From the NCBI GenBank assembly GCA_963738375.1, contig CAVTWL010000006.1, positions 620,001-684,000 of the forward strand: a DNA stretch of 64,000 bases, given 5' to 3'. The notes below the pieces were generated by a model that did no database searches, was not told the DNA's origin, and saw nothing but the letters and a program-made list of their open reading frames with translations. Positions 35,162-43,327 of this stretch are shown here, in pieces. Made by a program: the position numbers and the translations under genes. Within the stretch, counting starts at the first letter, position 1; each line of letters begins with the position of its first letter. This stretch comes from Bog-159 sp963738375. GTDB taxonomy: Bacteria > Acidobacteriota > Terriglobia > Bryobacterales > Bryobacteraceae.

Positions 35162-35457
35162 ATCGCCTACCCGGTTCTTAGGCATCGAATCCGCGTTCAT
35201 CCGTGTTCATCGGGCTCAATATCTTTACTCTGAGCCGCGACACTCTGAGCCGCGACACTCTGAGCCGCGACGGTAACGGAGCGTCCACCCCCCCCGCGCC
35301 GTTCACACCCCTGGAAAATATTTCCTCGCCCCGTCATCCAAAACAAAACAAACCAACTCAATCAATCCGCCCCCAACCCGCAGATCCGTTTTCCGCCGCC
35401 CGCCATCTACCCTGAAAGCGGGGATCGCCCCCTAAATCGAATCAAAAGGAGTTTCCA
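35162..35457. other. intergenic region with tandem repeat and G-poor sequence
   Basis: No gene. It starts with GTTCATCCGTGTTCATC, a doubled GTTCATC typical of dispersed intergenic sequence, then the 15-bp tandem repeat listed separately, an 8-C run at 35288-35295, and ~150 bp almost devoid of G on the plus strand. It precedes the MLIS-KQH family gene. Confidence 0.5.
35227..35271. repeat. three perfect 15-bp tandem repeats
   Basis: The unit ACTCTGAGCCGCGAC occurs three times head to tail (35227-35241, 35242-35256, 35257-35271) with no mismatch, in non-coding sequence. A short minisatellite of unknown role; copy number may vary between strains. Confidence 0.9.
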
Positions 35458-36033
35458 ATGCTAATATCCGATAAACAGCATCAAGCCAATATCCAAAACG
35501 CCCAGAAAAGTCCGGGACCCACCAGCGAAGAAGGTAAAGAACGTTCCAGCCGCAATGCCATCACCTGGGGCCTCCGCACCCGCTTCACCATCTGCCCCGA
35601 ACTCGGCGAAGACCCCTTCGAATATTACGACCTCTGGGAAGACTTCGAATCCGACTGGAGTCCCGTCGGCCGCACCGAACACTGCTACGTCGAAGCCATG
35701 GTCCACGCCCAATGGATGCTCGCCCGCCTCGCCCGCGTCGAACGCGTCGCCTTCCTCCGTCACATGAATACCGGCGAAGACCGCAACATCGATATGGTCC
35801 AACGCGTCGACAAATCCAGCGCTCATCACCAGCGCACCTTCGACCGCGCCCTCGAAAGCCTGCGCAAGATCCAGGCCGAACGCCGCGCCCGCGAACGCGC
35901 ATCCGAATCCGAACAGCGCAAGCCTGTCGCGGCGGCCGCCAGTTCCAGCCCCCATGTCTCGCCGCCCGCTTACGTCATGTCCCCGCAATCCGAACCCGCG
36001 CCCATGACTTGCGCCCCCGCCGACACCCGCTAG
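35458..36033 (+). CDS. MLIS-KQH family hypothetical protein
   Basis: A 191-residue protein of a family common in Acidobacteria and related soil bacteria. The N-terminus 'MLISDKQHQANIQNAQKSPG' plus 'SEEGKERSSRNAI' is the conserved block (compare 13036-13299). The middle is helical ('FEYYDLWEDFESDW'; 'VEAMVHAQWMLARLARVERV') and the C-terminus Pro/Ser/Ala-rich. AAAAGGAG precedes the ATG. Codons end in C far more than in neighbouring genes. Function unknown; multi-copy occurrence suggests a mobile or selfish element link, which is inference. Confidence 0.75.
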   Translation: MLISDKQHQANIQNAQKSPGPTSEEGKERSSRNAITWGLRTRFTICPELGEDPFEYYDLWEDFESDWSPVGRTEHCYVEAMVHAQWMLARLARVERVAFLRHMNTGEDRNIDMVQRVDKSSAHHQRTFDRALESLRKIQAERRARERASESEQRKPVAAAASSSPHVSPPAYVMSPQSEPAPMTCAPADTR

Positions 36034-36313
36034 CTTCCTTGTAGTACGTTCTTTGGCAATTCAGCCCACGACCCAAAACCTAACACCCCAACTGCGTCTG
36101 TACTACCCCCGAAATCCACAAAAACCGCCCCCAAAACTGCCTGCTTCGCTCAGAACCCAAACCCGCTTCCCCATCCGTTCCACCGTTCCGCGTCCAACCC
36201 GCCTGCCATCAACCACATAGGCTTCGTTCGCGCGTGGCGCAACTTTTGGCGGTGCCGCTCTCCCGCCGCCGCACCTCTGCCTGCCAGCCCAAACATCCCG
36301 GCATGGGAGCATC
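36034..36313. other. G-poor intergenic stretch, no gene seen
   Basis: About 280 bp with many C and A and few G on the plus strand, continuing the composition of the preceding gene. No credible frame or RNA motif was recognised. Confidence 0.4.
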
Positions 36314-37090
36314 CTAGACGATGGTCGCGCCCCCGTCCACCACGATGGTCTGTCCCGTAATGTAGTCCGACGCGGGCGCTGCCAGGAATACGGCCACGCC
36401 TTTGAGCTCGCCAGGACGGCCCACGCGCGCCATGGGAATGCCGGATTCGATGTAGGGCTGCGCGGCTTCCAGCACCTTTTCGGTCATGCGCGAGGGGAAG
36501 AAGCCCGGGGCGATAGCGTTCACGCGGATGTTATGCGGCGCCCATTGAGCGGCCAGTTCGCGCGTAAGGCCGAGAAGTCCCGCTTTCGACGAAGCGTAGC
36601 CGGCGTAGTGAATGCCACCCGGCATGGCGCTCTTCAATCCCGCGATGGATGCGACATTGACCATGCGCCCGTAGCCGCGCTTGATCATTTCACGGCCGCA
36701 CGCTTGCGAAAAAAGAAACGCTCCGGTGAGGTTCACTTCAAGTACCTGCCGCCATTTGTCGAGAGGCATGTCCTCGGCGGGCGCGCCCCAGGTGACGCCG
36801 GCGTTATTCACCAGGATATCGATCTGGCCGTAGTGCCCCAGCGTCTGGCGCACGACCGCTTCGATATCGGCCGGTTTCGAGACATCGCAGAGCGCGCCAT
36901 GGCAGCGGAATCCGCGCTGCTGCAGTGCGTCCACGGCGGGCGCCAGCCACTGGTCGCGGCGCGCCAGCAACATCAGGGAAGCGCCGGCTTCGCCAAGGCC
37001 TTCGGCGATTTCCAGCCCCAGACCGCGCGATCCGCCGGTGACCAGGGCGACGCGTCCGGAGAGGTCGAATAATTGGGAGAGTGAAGTCAT
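36314..37090 (-). CDS. SDR oxidoreductase (gluconate 5-dehydrogenase-like)
   Basis: A 258-residue short-chain dehydrogenase: 'SGRVALVTGGSRGLGLEIAE' (cofactor site), 'IDILVNNAGVTWGAPAEDMP', catalytic 'HYAGYASSKAGLLGLTREL' (YxxxK), 'NAIAPGFFPSRMTEKVL' and the C-terminal 'DYITGQTIVVDGG'. The overall pattern is close to gluconate 5-dehydrogenase/3-oxoacyl-ACP reductase members. ATG 37090 is chosen; ATG 37105 would add five residues. It is divergent from the Gfo/Idh/MocA gene with a 171-bp gap, so both may act in sugar-acid metabolism. Confidence 0.83.
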   Translation of the reverse strand: MTSLSQLFDLSGRVALVTGGSRGLGLEIAEGLGEAGASLMLLARRDQWLAPAVDALQQRGFRCHGALCDVSKPADIEAVVRQTLGHYGQIDILVNNAGVTWGAPAEDMPLDKWRQVLEVNLTGAFLFSQACGREMIKRGYGRMVNVASIAGLKSAMPGGIHYAGYASSKAGLLGLTRELAAQWAPHNIRVNAIAPGFFPSRMTEKVLEAAQPYIESGIPMARVGRPGELKGVAVFLAAPASDYITGQTIVVDGGATIV

Positions 37091-37261
37091 AAAGTTCCGT
37101 GACATCCATGTTTCTTGGATGACCGAGAAACGAGTATATAGGAAACCACGGCGACCCGGGGGACGGCGACCCCGCCGAAGACTCACCCCCCTGTTTTCCA
37201 GGTATTATGATTACGCGATTCGGCATCTGCCTCGCGCTTGCTCGAAGAAAGGTGACGGCTA

Positions 37262-38623
37262 ATGGAACGTCGCGATTTTGTACGGAACACAGCGGGCGCC
37301 GCCGCATGGTCGGCCCTCTCGGCGAGCAGAATCATGGGCGCGAACGACCGCGTCGCGGTCGCCATTGTCGGCTGCGGGGGCCGCGGCCGTATGGTGATGC
37401 GTGAGATGCTGCGCGCCCCGAACACGGCGCTTTCGGCTGCGTGCGATGTGTACGCCAGCAACGCCGCGCGCGCCGCGCAAGACCTTTCCGGTGGCGAGGC
37501 AAGAACGCTGAAAGACTTCCGCCGGGTGCTGGAAATGAAAGAGATCGATGCCGTGCAAGTCGCCACTCCCGACCACTGGCACGCTCTGGTAACCGTCCTG
37601 GCGCTGCAAGCCGGCAAGCACGTCTATGTGGAGAAGCCGTTTGCTTTAACGGTGCGGGAGGGCCGCGCCATGGTCGAGGCGGCACGCCGCACCGGCCGCA
37701 TCCTCTACCCGGGCACGCAGCACCGGTCAGCGCCGCACATTGCCGAGGCGGCGCAAATCGTTCAAAGCGGCGCCATCGGCGATGTTTCCTTGGTGCGCGT
37801 CTGGAATAGCGGGAATATCGCCCCCAACGCGATGAGTAAGGAACCGGACACCGACCCGCCGCCCGGCTTGGACTGGGATTTCTATCTGGGTCCCTCCCCC
37901 GCGGCGCCCTTCAACCGCGGACGGTTCCTGACCACTTACCGTGTCTTCTCCGATTACGCCGGAGGGTACATCACCGACTACGGCAATCATCGTATCGACA
38001 GCGTGCATCAGATCATGAATGTCACCACCCCGCACACCATATCGGCGGTGGGCCGCCGGCTCTGTCCCCAAAATGCCGGCGATATCTACGATCTTCATTT
38101 GGTCACTTATCAATATGCCAACTTCGTGATGGAATATGTGGCTTCTTGGGTCAATAGTCATGGGATGGGCGGCCGGTCGCCAGGCATGCAGTACTACGGT
38201 ATGGCCGGCGCGTATAATCGTCCGCACGGCTTTGCGTTTTACGGCACGAAAGCCGCCTTGTTCGTGGATCGCATCGGCTACGAGACGTTCCCGGAGGTGG
38301 AACCAGGCGCCCCTTACCAAACTCCGGCGTCGGGTCAAACGGACGTAAAGTACCGCGCACAGCGGAGATCATTGCAAGGTGCGGACGCCACTTCGCTGCA
38401 CGCGCGGAATTTCATTCAGCAGGTCCGTTCGGGTCACAAGGGCCCGGTCGATGAGATAGCTGGGCACCGGGCTACCCTGACGTGCCATCTCGGTACCATC
38501 GCCGCCAAAGTGGGCCGCACACTGCACTGGAACGAAGAGAAAGAAGACTTTGAGAACGATCCCGAAGCGTCGGCGCTGCTAACCCGCAATCTTCGCAAGC
38601 CCTACGGCTTGATCCAAATCTGA
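37262..38623 (+). CDS. Gfo/Idh/MocA family oxidoreductase with Tat-type signal
   Basis: A 453-residue NAD(P)-dependent dehydrogenase. The N-terminal 'ERRDFVRNTAGAAAWSAL' looks like a twin-arginine signal, common for acidobacterial and planctomycete members. The Rossmann motif is 'VAVAIVGCGGRGRMV', followed by 'VATPDHWHALVTVLALQAGK' and the family's catalytic 'YVEKPFALTVREG' (EKP). The C-terminal alpha/beta domain has 'GGYITDYGNHRIDSVHQI'. Likely oxidises a sugar derivative in the periplasm. Substrate unknown. Confidence 0.88.
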   Translation: MERRDFVRNTAGAAAWSALSASRIMGANDRVAVAIVGCGGRGRMVMREMLRAPNTALSAACDVYASNAARAAQDLSGGEARTLKDFRRVLEMKEIDAVQVATPDHWHALVTVLALQAGKHVYVEKPFALTVREGRAMVEAARRTGRILYPGTQHRSAPHIAEAAQIVQSGAIGDVSLVRVWNSGNIAPNAMSKEPDTDPPPGLDWDFYLGPSPAAPFNRGRFLTTYRVFSDYAGGYITDYGNHRIDSVHQIMNVTTPHTISAVGRRLCPQNAGDIYDLHLVTYQYANFVMEYVASWVNSHGMGGRSPGMQYYGMAGAYNRPHGFAFYGTKAALFVDRIGYETFPEVEPGAPYQTPASGQTDVKYRAQRRSLQGADATSLHARNFIQQVRSGHKGPVDEIAGHRATLTCHLGTIAAKVGRTLHWNEEKEDFENDPEASALLTRNLRKPYGLIQI

Positions 38624-38652
38624 AGGACGGCCGCCTTTCAATTTCAAAACGA

Positions 38653-39765
38653 TCACTGCGCTGGTGTAGTATTCACCAAGACGCCCACGCCCCCGGTGCC
38701 CGCGGTCACAATGTCGATCCGGCCGTTGTGATGCAAACTGCCTACGGCGATCGAAGTGGGAAAACTCGCGGTCACGAAGTCCAGACCCTGTTGGAATGTT
38801 CCATCCCCGTTGCCCAGATATACGGAAACATTGCCGGACACATCGTTCGCCACAGCCAGATCGAGCTTGCCATCGTGGTTGAAGTCCGCCACGGCGATGC
38901 TGTTGGGACCAATGCCGGCGGCATAGGTTGCGGCAGCCTGAAACGCGCCGCTGCCGTCGCCAGTCAAGACGGAAACGTCATTGGACGCGAGGTTGGCAAC
39001 GGCTAAATCGAGGTGGCCCGTGCCCGTGAACCTGCCCGCGGCAATGGCGAAGGGTTCGTTGCCCACCGCAACGCTTTCCGCGATCGTGAAGGAACCGTCC
39101 CCGTTTCCTAACAGCACCATCACCTCCTGCAGGCCCAGCGCGCCGTTGGTCACGGCGAGATCCGGAATGCCATCGCCATTGAAGTCCCCCGAGGTCAAAG
39201 CTGTCGGCGCGCTGCCCAGGTAAACTTTCGGTCCCGGCCGGAAAGAGCCATTGCCTTGCCCCAGAAGAACGGTGACATCGCCCGAGCCGGCGTTGATCAC
39301 GGCCAGATCCGTGTGGCCATCGTGATTGAAGTCCGCTGCCACGATGGCCGTCGGGCTGAGGTCCGTTTGAAAGTAGGACGAGACGTGGAAGGTGCCGTCG
39401 CCATTACCGAGCAGGATAGAGACGTTGTTGCTCAGACTATTGACGACTGCCAGGTCAGCCTTGCCATCCTGATTGAAATCGCCCACAGCCATGGCCCACG
39501 AACCGAGGCCGCCGGTAGCGGTGACAATGGGCGCCGAAAAAGAGCCGCCGCCCGAATCGAGCATCACCGAAACGCTATCCAGTCCGCCTGTGTTCACGAC
39601 TGCGATGTCGAGTTTCTGGTCGCCGTTGAAGTCGGCGAGGTGAACGGAACCGCAGGGCGTGCCCGGTTGAAGGGCGGCCACGGGGTGAAAGGTGGGGCTC
39701 TGCGCGGCCAAAGGGAGGGCCGCCAGGAATATCTGGTAAATAGTGATCTTAATCGTGTTGCACAT
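38653..39765 (-). CDS. secreted FG-GAP/VCBS repeat beta-propeller protein
   Basis: A 370-residue exported protein: signal peptide 'TIKITIYQIFLAALPLAAQ', then six to seven FG-GAP repeats, each with a calcium-binding D-x-N/D-G-D-x-x-D-L/I-A-V motif ('DFNGDQKLDIAVVN', 'DFNQDGKADLAVVN', 'DFNHDGHTDLAVIN', 'DFNGDGIPDLAVTN', 'DFNHDGKLDLAVAN'). The fold is an integrin-like propeller at the cell surface or outside. ATG 39765 is chosen because the signal peptide begins there. Such proteins are abundant in Solibacter; ligand unknown. Confidence 0.88.
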   Translation of the reverse strand: MCNTIKITIYQIFLAALPLAAQSPTFHPVAALQPGTPCGSVHLADFNGDQKLDIAVVNTGGLDSVSVMLDSGGGSFSAPIVTATGGLGSWAMAVGDFNQDGKADLAVVNSLSNNVSILLGNGDGTFHVSSYFQTDLSPTAIVAADFNHDGHTDLAVINAGSGDVTVLLGQGNGSFRPGPKVYLGSAPTALTSGDFNGDGIPDLAVTNGALGLQEVMVLLGNGDGSFTIAESVAVGNEPFAIAAGRFTGTGHLDLAVANLASNDVSVLTGDGSGAFQAAATYAAGIGPNSIAVADFNHDGKLDLAVANDVSGNVSVYLGNGDGTFQQGLDFVTASFPTSIAVGSLHHNGRIDIVTAGTGGVGVLVNTTPAQ

Positions 39766-39970
39766 CTGTTCGATGATAAACGCTATTTGGCGCAAAATCA
39801 AGGACTTTCGCGTTTAGTCGGTAATGGGAAGGTGGGACTGGTTCTTTCGTTACTTATCGCCGGCGGGCGCGTTCAGTTAACTTCGGAAATGACGATTTGG
39901 TTCACTATAAGTCCGGGAAGTTAAACCGTCTACCCGCTGAAAACCCGGCTGGAAATCCTGCAAGTCACGA

Positions 39971-40327
39971 TCAGGCACTGTAGTGGGCGGCCACTCGTAA
40001 CGCCTTTCCGGAAGGCGACAGTTCCATGAACTCCGCGGTACGTGATCCTTTTTGATTGTTGTAATAAAGTACTACGCTGTTTACTCCGACCGTCACGTCT
40101 ACTAGCTGAAAGTGGAGTTCCGGATACGCCTCCAGGCCTCGCTTGAAGTAATCTCTGACGTTGGCCTTGCCCGTGACCCTGCCGTCGGGCCTTCCCAATA
40201 GCTGAGCGGCAGCCGGCGATGTCAGCTCAATGGCCTCCTCATAATGGGTCATGATCGAGTCCAGATCGTGAGCGTTCCATGCGGCGGCCCATTGCCTTGC
40301 AAGGTCCCACGCGTCGTCTTTCGTCAT
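39971..40327 (-). CDS. SnoaL-like/NTF2-fold protein
   Basis: A 118-residue small alpha+beta-barrel protein of the SnoaL/nuclear transport factor 2 type: 'ARQWAAAWNAHDLDSIMTHY' at the N-terminus, 'GKANVRDYFKRGLEAYPELH' in the middle and a closing beta-strand region. ATG 40327 has GGAGG 7 nt upstream. Members are polyketide cyclases, isomerases or have no known activity; nothing here specifies one. Confidence 0.78.
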   Translation of the reverse strand: MTKDDAWDLARQWAAAWNAHDLDSIMTHYEEAIELTSPAAAQLLGRPDGRVTGKANVRDYFKRGLEAYPELHFQLVDVTVGVNSVVLYYNNQKGSRTAEFMELSPSGKALRVAAHYSA

Positions 40328-40472
40328 AGCTCTTCCTCCTGCCTTGCCCAAATTCCGATAGCCGTTCACGGCCTCAGGTGTATTATACGGGCCGACCGGC
40401 ACAGCGCCTGAAGTGCGGCCGGGCTATAATTACTTCTTTCCGCCCGGGGGGATCGCGGCGGAATCTCCGATT

Positions 40473-41474
40473 ATGAGACTCAAAGCGTTTGGAATTGGTA
40501 CGGCCTTCATCGCGGTGCTATGCGGCTCCGCTTACGCGCAGCCGGCGGGCGGCGCCGCGAAACCGGCGAATTGTCCGGCGGACGGATTCAGCGGAGGCTT
40601 CAGCAAGGGCTGTCCGCAAAAGCAATTTGCCAGTGCGGCCGACATCTCCGGAATGATCGCGGCGCTGCCGGAAAAGCCGTACGCCACTCCGCAAAGGCTG
40701 CGGCGTGTTCTGGTGCTGTGCCGCGCGGTTGGTTGGGTACACACATCCATTCCGCTGGCAGCCAAGATGGTCGAGTACCTGGGAGATAAAACCGGCGCGT
40801 GGATGACTACGATCACCTACGATCCCGCGGCTATCAACGCGGAAAATCTGAAGCAATATGACGCCATTTTCCTCTCCAGCACCACCGGCGAGTTTCTGGA
40901 CGATCCCAACGATAAGGCGGCCACGGATCTTAGGCGGAAGGCGCTGCTTGATTTTGTGAAGGGCGGCAAGGGTTTGGCGGGCGTCCACGCGGCGACGGAC
41001 AGCTACCATACGAATGGCCCGGCGCTGACCGGCACTTGGCCCGAATTCAACGAAATGATCGGTGGGTTTTTCAAGTTTCACTGGACCTACCCAACGCTCA
41101 TCCCGGTGAAGGTGGACGATCCGCAAAGCCCGCTGACGGTGATGTTCCCGGCTCGCGGCTTCGAGATGGTCGACGAGACGTATACGTTTGCGCAGGATTC
41201 ATTCAGCCGCAAGCGCGTTCACGTGCTGACCAGCATCAACTATGCCAGGATGAGCGCGGAAGATAAGGCCAAGGAGCCGGCTGCGAATAAACGCACCGAT
41301 GGCGACTACGCCCTGAGCTACATTCAGCGCGTCGGCGACGGCCGGGTGTTCTATGAGGCCCACGGCCACGACGAGAAGATTTATTATTTGCGGCCTTTTG
41401 TCGCGCACATGCTGGCCGGGCTTCAATATGCGATCGGCGATTTGAAAGCGGACGACAGTCCCAGCTCGAAATAA
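40473..41474 (+). CDS. secreted ThuA-like protein
   Basis: A 333-residue exported protein: signal 'FGIGTAFIAVLCGSAYAQ', a Cys-containing linker, then a ThuA-type glutamine-amidotransferase-like domain ('RVLVLCRAVGWVHTSIPLAA', 'YDAIFLSSTTGEFLDD', 'GGKGLAGVHAATDSYH', 'RVGDGRVFYEAHGHDEKIYY'). ThuA of rhizobia participates in trehalose utilisation; acidobacterial secreted copies usually stand beside sugar epimerases and PQQ dehydrogenases, as here. First gene of a four-gene plus-strand operon. Confidence 0.85.
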   Translation: MRLKAFGIGTAFIAVLCGSAYAQPAGGAAKPANCPADGFSGGFSKGCPQKQFASAADISGMIAALPEKPYATPQRLRRVLVLCRAVGWVHTSIPLAAKMVEYLGDKTGAWMTTITYDPAAINAENLKQYDAIFLSSTTGEFLDDPNDKAATDLRRKALLDFVKGGKGLAGVHAATDSYHTNGPALTGTWPEFNEMIGGFFKFHWTYPTLIPVKVDDPQSPLTVMFPARGFEMVDETYTFAQDSFSRKRVHVLTSINYARMSAEDKAKEPAANKRTDGDYALSYIQRVGDGRVFYEAHGHDEKIYYLRPFVAHMLAGLQYAIGDLKADDSPSSK

Positions 41475-41485
41475 GGCGGAACCCG

Positions 41486-42436
41486 ATGCCAAGCGCGTTT
41501 CCTTCTCCTAGCCGGCGGCAGCTTTTGCAAGCAGGGCCGGCCGCGTTTTTTGGCGGTCGACTCCTCCTGGCGAATTCCTGGAACGTTCCGATCGGACTGC
41601 AGCTCTACACCGTTGGCGCGGAGATGGAAAAAGACCCGGCCGGCACTCTGAAGCGAGTCGCGGCGGCCGGCTATACCCACGTGGAATTGTCGCCGATGTC
41701 GAAGATCTCGAACAAAGATCTGCGCAAGGCGTTGGACGACGTGGGTTTGAAGAATCCATCGGGCCATTACCTGCTGCCCGACCTCATGGGGAATCTGCAA
41801 CAGAAAATCGAGGCAGCTAAAGAACTGGGCGAAGAATACATGATCGCAACGGTTCCCTGGACGGCGGATATTTCGCGCTTCAAACAGACGCCGGGGCAGG
41901 GCCAGATGGAGTTTTTTCTAGGAGTCTTGAACCACCTCACGCTGGACGATTGGAAGTGGAACGCGGAGCAGTTCAATCAGATCGGCGAGCGCGTGAAGAA
42001 AGCCGGTTTGCAACTCGGATATCACAATCATAATTTCGAATTCAAAGCGTACGGCAACTCGTGCGGATATGACGAATTTCTTCGCTTGACCGATCCGGAA
42101 CTGGTCAGCCTGGAATTGGATTGTGGCTGGGTGACTGTCGCGGGCCGGGATCCGGTCGCTTATTTGAAAAAGTATCCGGATCGGTACCGGTTCCTGCACG
42201 TCAAGGATTTCAAGAAGGGATTTACCCCGACCACCAGGCTGATGGACAAGGGACCCAATCCACCGGTTCCGGCAGAACTGGGGCGCGGGGCCATCGACTA
42301 TTCGGCCATCTTTGAGGCGGCGCGGGGTAGCAAGGTTCGCGCCCTATTTGTTGAACAGGAACCGCCGTTCGTGGAGATGCCGGCGCTGGAAGCGATCCAA
42401 GTGGATTATCGGTACATCAAGAAGCTGACGAGCTAA
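41486..42436 (+). CDS. Tat-exported sugar phosphate isomerase/epimerase-like TIM-barrel protein
   Basis: A 316-residue xylose-isomerase-like TIM barrel. The N-terminus 'SRRQLLQAGPAAFFGG' is a Tat signal. Metal/substrate residues typical of the fold occur in 'GLQLYTVGAEMEKDP', 'LGYHNHNFEFKAYG', 'LVSLELDCGWVTVAG' and 'RFLHVKDFKKGF', with the last conserved Glu in 'ALFVEQEPP'. Likely a sugar or inositol-type epimerase working in the periplasm. Follows the ThuA gene by 11 nt. Confidence 0.86.
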   Translation: MPSAFPSPSRRQLLQAGPAAFFGGRLLLANSWNVPIGLQLYTVGAEMEKDPAGTLKRVAAAGYTHVELSPMSKISNKDLRKALDDVGLKNPSGHYLLPDLMGNLQQKIEAAKELGEEYMIATVPWTADISRFKQTPGQGQMEFFLGVLNHLTLDDWKWNAEQFNQIGERVKKAGLQLGYHNHNFEFKAYGNSCGYDEFLRLTDPELVSLELDCGWVTVAGRDPVAYLKKYPDRYRFLHVKDFKKGFTPTTRLMDKGPNPPVPAELGRGAIDYSAIFEAARGSKVRALFVEQEPPFVEMPALEAIQVDYRYIKKLTS

Positions 42437-42463
42437 TCGGATTTTGCGGTCCAAGGGGGGGGA

Positions 42464-43309
42464 ATGCACTATTGTCTATGTAGACTGGTGGCGCTGTTGG
42501 CATTCGTATGCGGGATGGCTGGGGGACAGGACCAGGCCGCGCGAGCGCCGAAAAAACCTGCCGCGGGTGCGATGTTTGCCGGGCCGGACAAGATCGACCA
42601 GGCAGCGGCGGAGCGCGGCAAGACGATATTTGTTCCGAGCTGCGGTTTCTGCCACGGCGCGGATGCGGCCGGAAAGAGCGCGCCGGATCTGATCCGCTCG
42701 CAGCTTGTTCTGCACGACGAAGGAGGGAACCTGCTTGGGCCAGTGATTCACGACGGCCGGCCCGATCGTGGAATGCCGGCGTTTCCGGCTCTGGGCAAGG
42801 AGCAGATCGCCGACATCGGAATGTTTCTGCGTTTGCGCAAACAGGAGACCTCCAATCGGTTCGGTTACGTAATTCAGGGACTGCTGACTGGCGATGCCAA
42901 GGCCGGCGAGGCCTACTTCAATGGCGAGGGCCAATGCGCCACGTGTCACGCGGCTGCCGGGGATTTGGCGGGTATCGCCCGGCGCTATGAGCCGGTCGAC
43001 TTACAAAGACGTTTTCTGACTCCCGGCAATAGTTGGATGGACGCGCTTATGGGGAAGTCGGGTAAACCGCTGCCGCTGGCGACGGTAACGATTCGCAAGC
43101 CCGGCGGCGAGACTGTGTCCGGCACGCTGGTGCGAGCGGACGAGTTCAACGTCGAGTTGCGGGACGCCGCGGGGTGGCATCGCTCGTTCGCGCGGGAGGG
43201 CGCAACGGTGGAGATTCAGGATCCGCTGAGTTTTCATCGCGAGCAACTCGCCAAATATTCGGATGCCGACATGCATAACTTGCTGGCCTACCTGGAGACA
43301 TTAAAATGA
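42464..43309 (+). CDS. dihaem cytochrome c with C-terminal beta domain
   Basis: A 281-residue exported protein with two CXXCH sites, 'PSCGFCHGADAAGKS' and 'GQCATCHAAAGDLAG'; distal methionines are plausible in 'GRPDRGMPAFP' and 'GNSWMDALMG'. After the haem domains, ~70 residues ('VSGTLVRADEFNVELRDAAG') form a small beta-domain found in acidobacterial dehydrogenase-linked cytochromes. It is the likely electron acceptor of the PQQ dehydrogenase encoded next (overlapping start). The ribosome site region contains an 8-G run just before the ATG at 42464. Confidence 0.88.
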   Translation: MHYCLCRLVALLAFVCGMAGGQDQAARAPKKPAAGAMFAGPDKIDQAAAERGKTIFVPSCGFCHGADAAGKSAPDLIRSQLVLHDEGGNLLGPVIHDGRPDRGMPAFPALGKEQIADIGMFLRLRKQETSNRFGYVIQGLLTGDAKAGEAYFNGEGQCATCHAAAGDLAGIARRYEPVDLQRRFLTPGNSWMDALMGKSGKPLPLATVTIRKPGGETVSGTLVRADEFNVELRDAAGWHRSFAREGATVEIQDPLSFHREQLAKYSDADMHNLLAYLETLK

Positions 43310-43327
43310 GGTTCGAACTTTTCGGAC

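Noticed and set aside
35461..35988. 175-codon antisense frame over the MLIS-KQH gene
   Set aside because: Mirror of a C-rich coding strand; sequence is low-complexity Gly/Ala/Phe and the plus-strand frame is homologous to another gene in the window.
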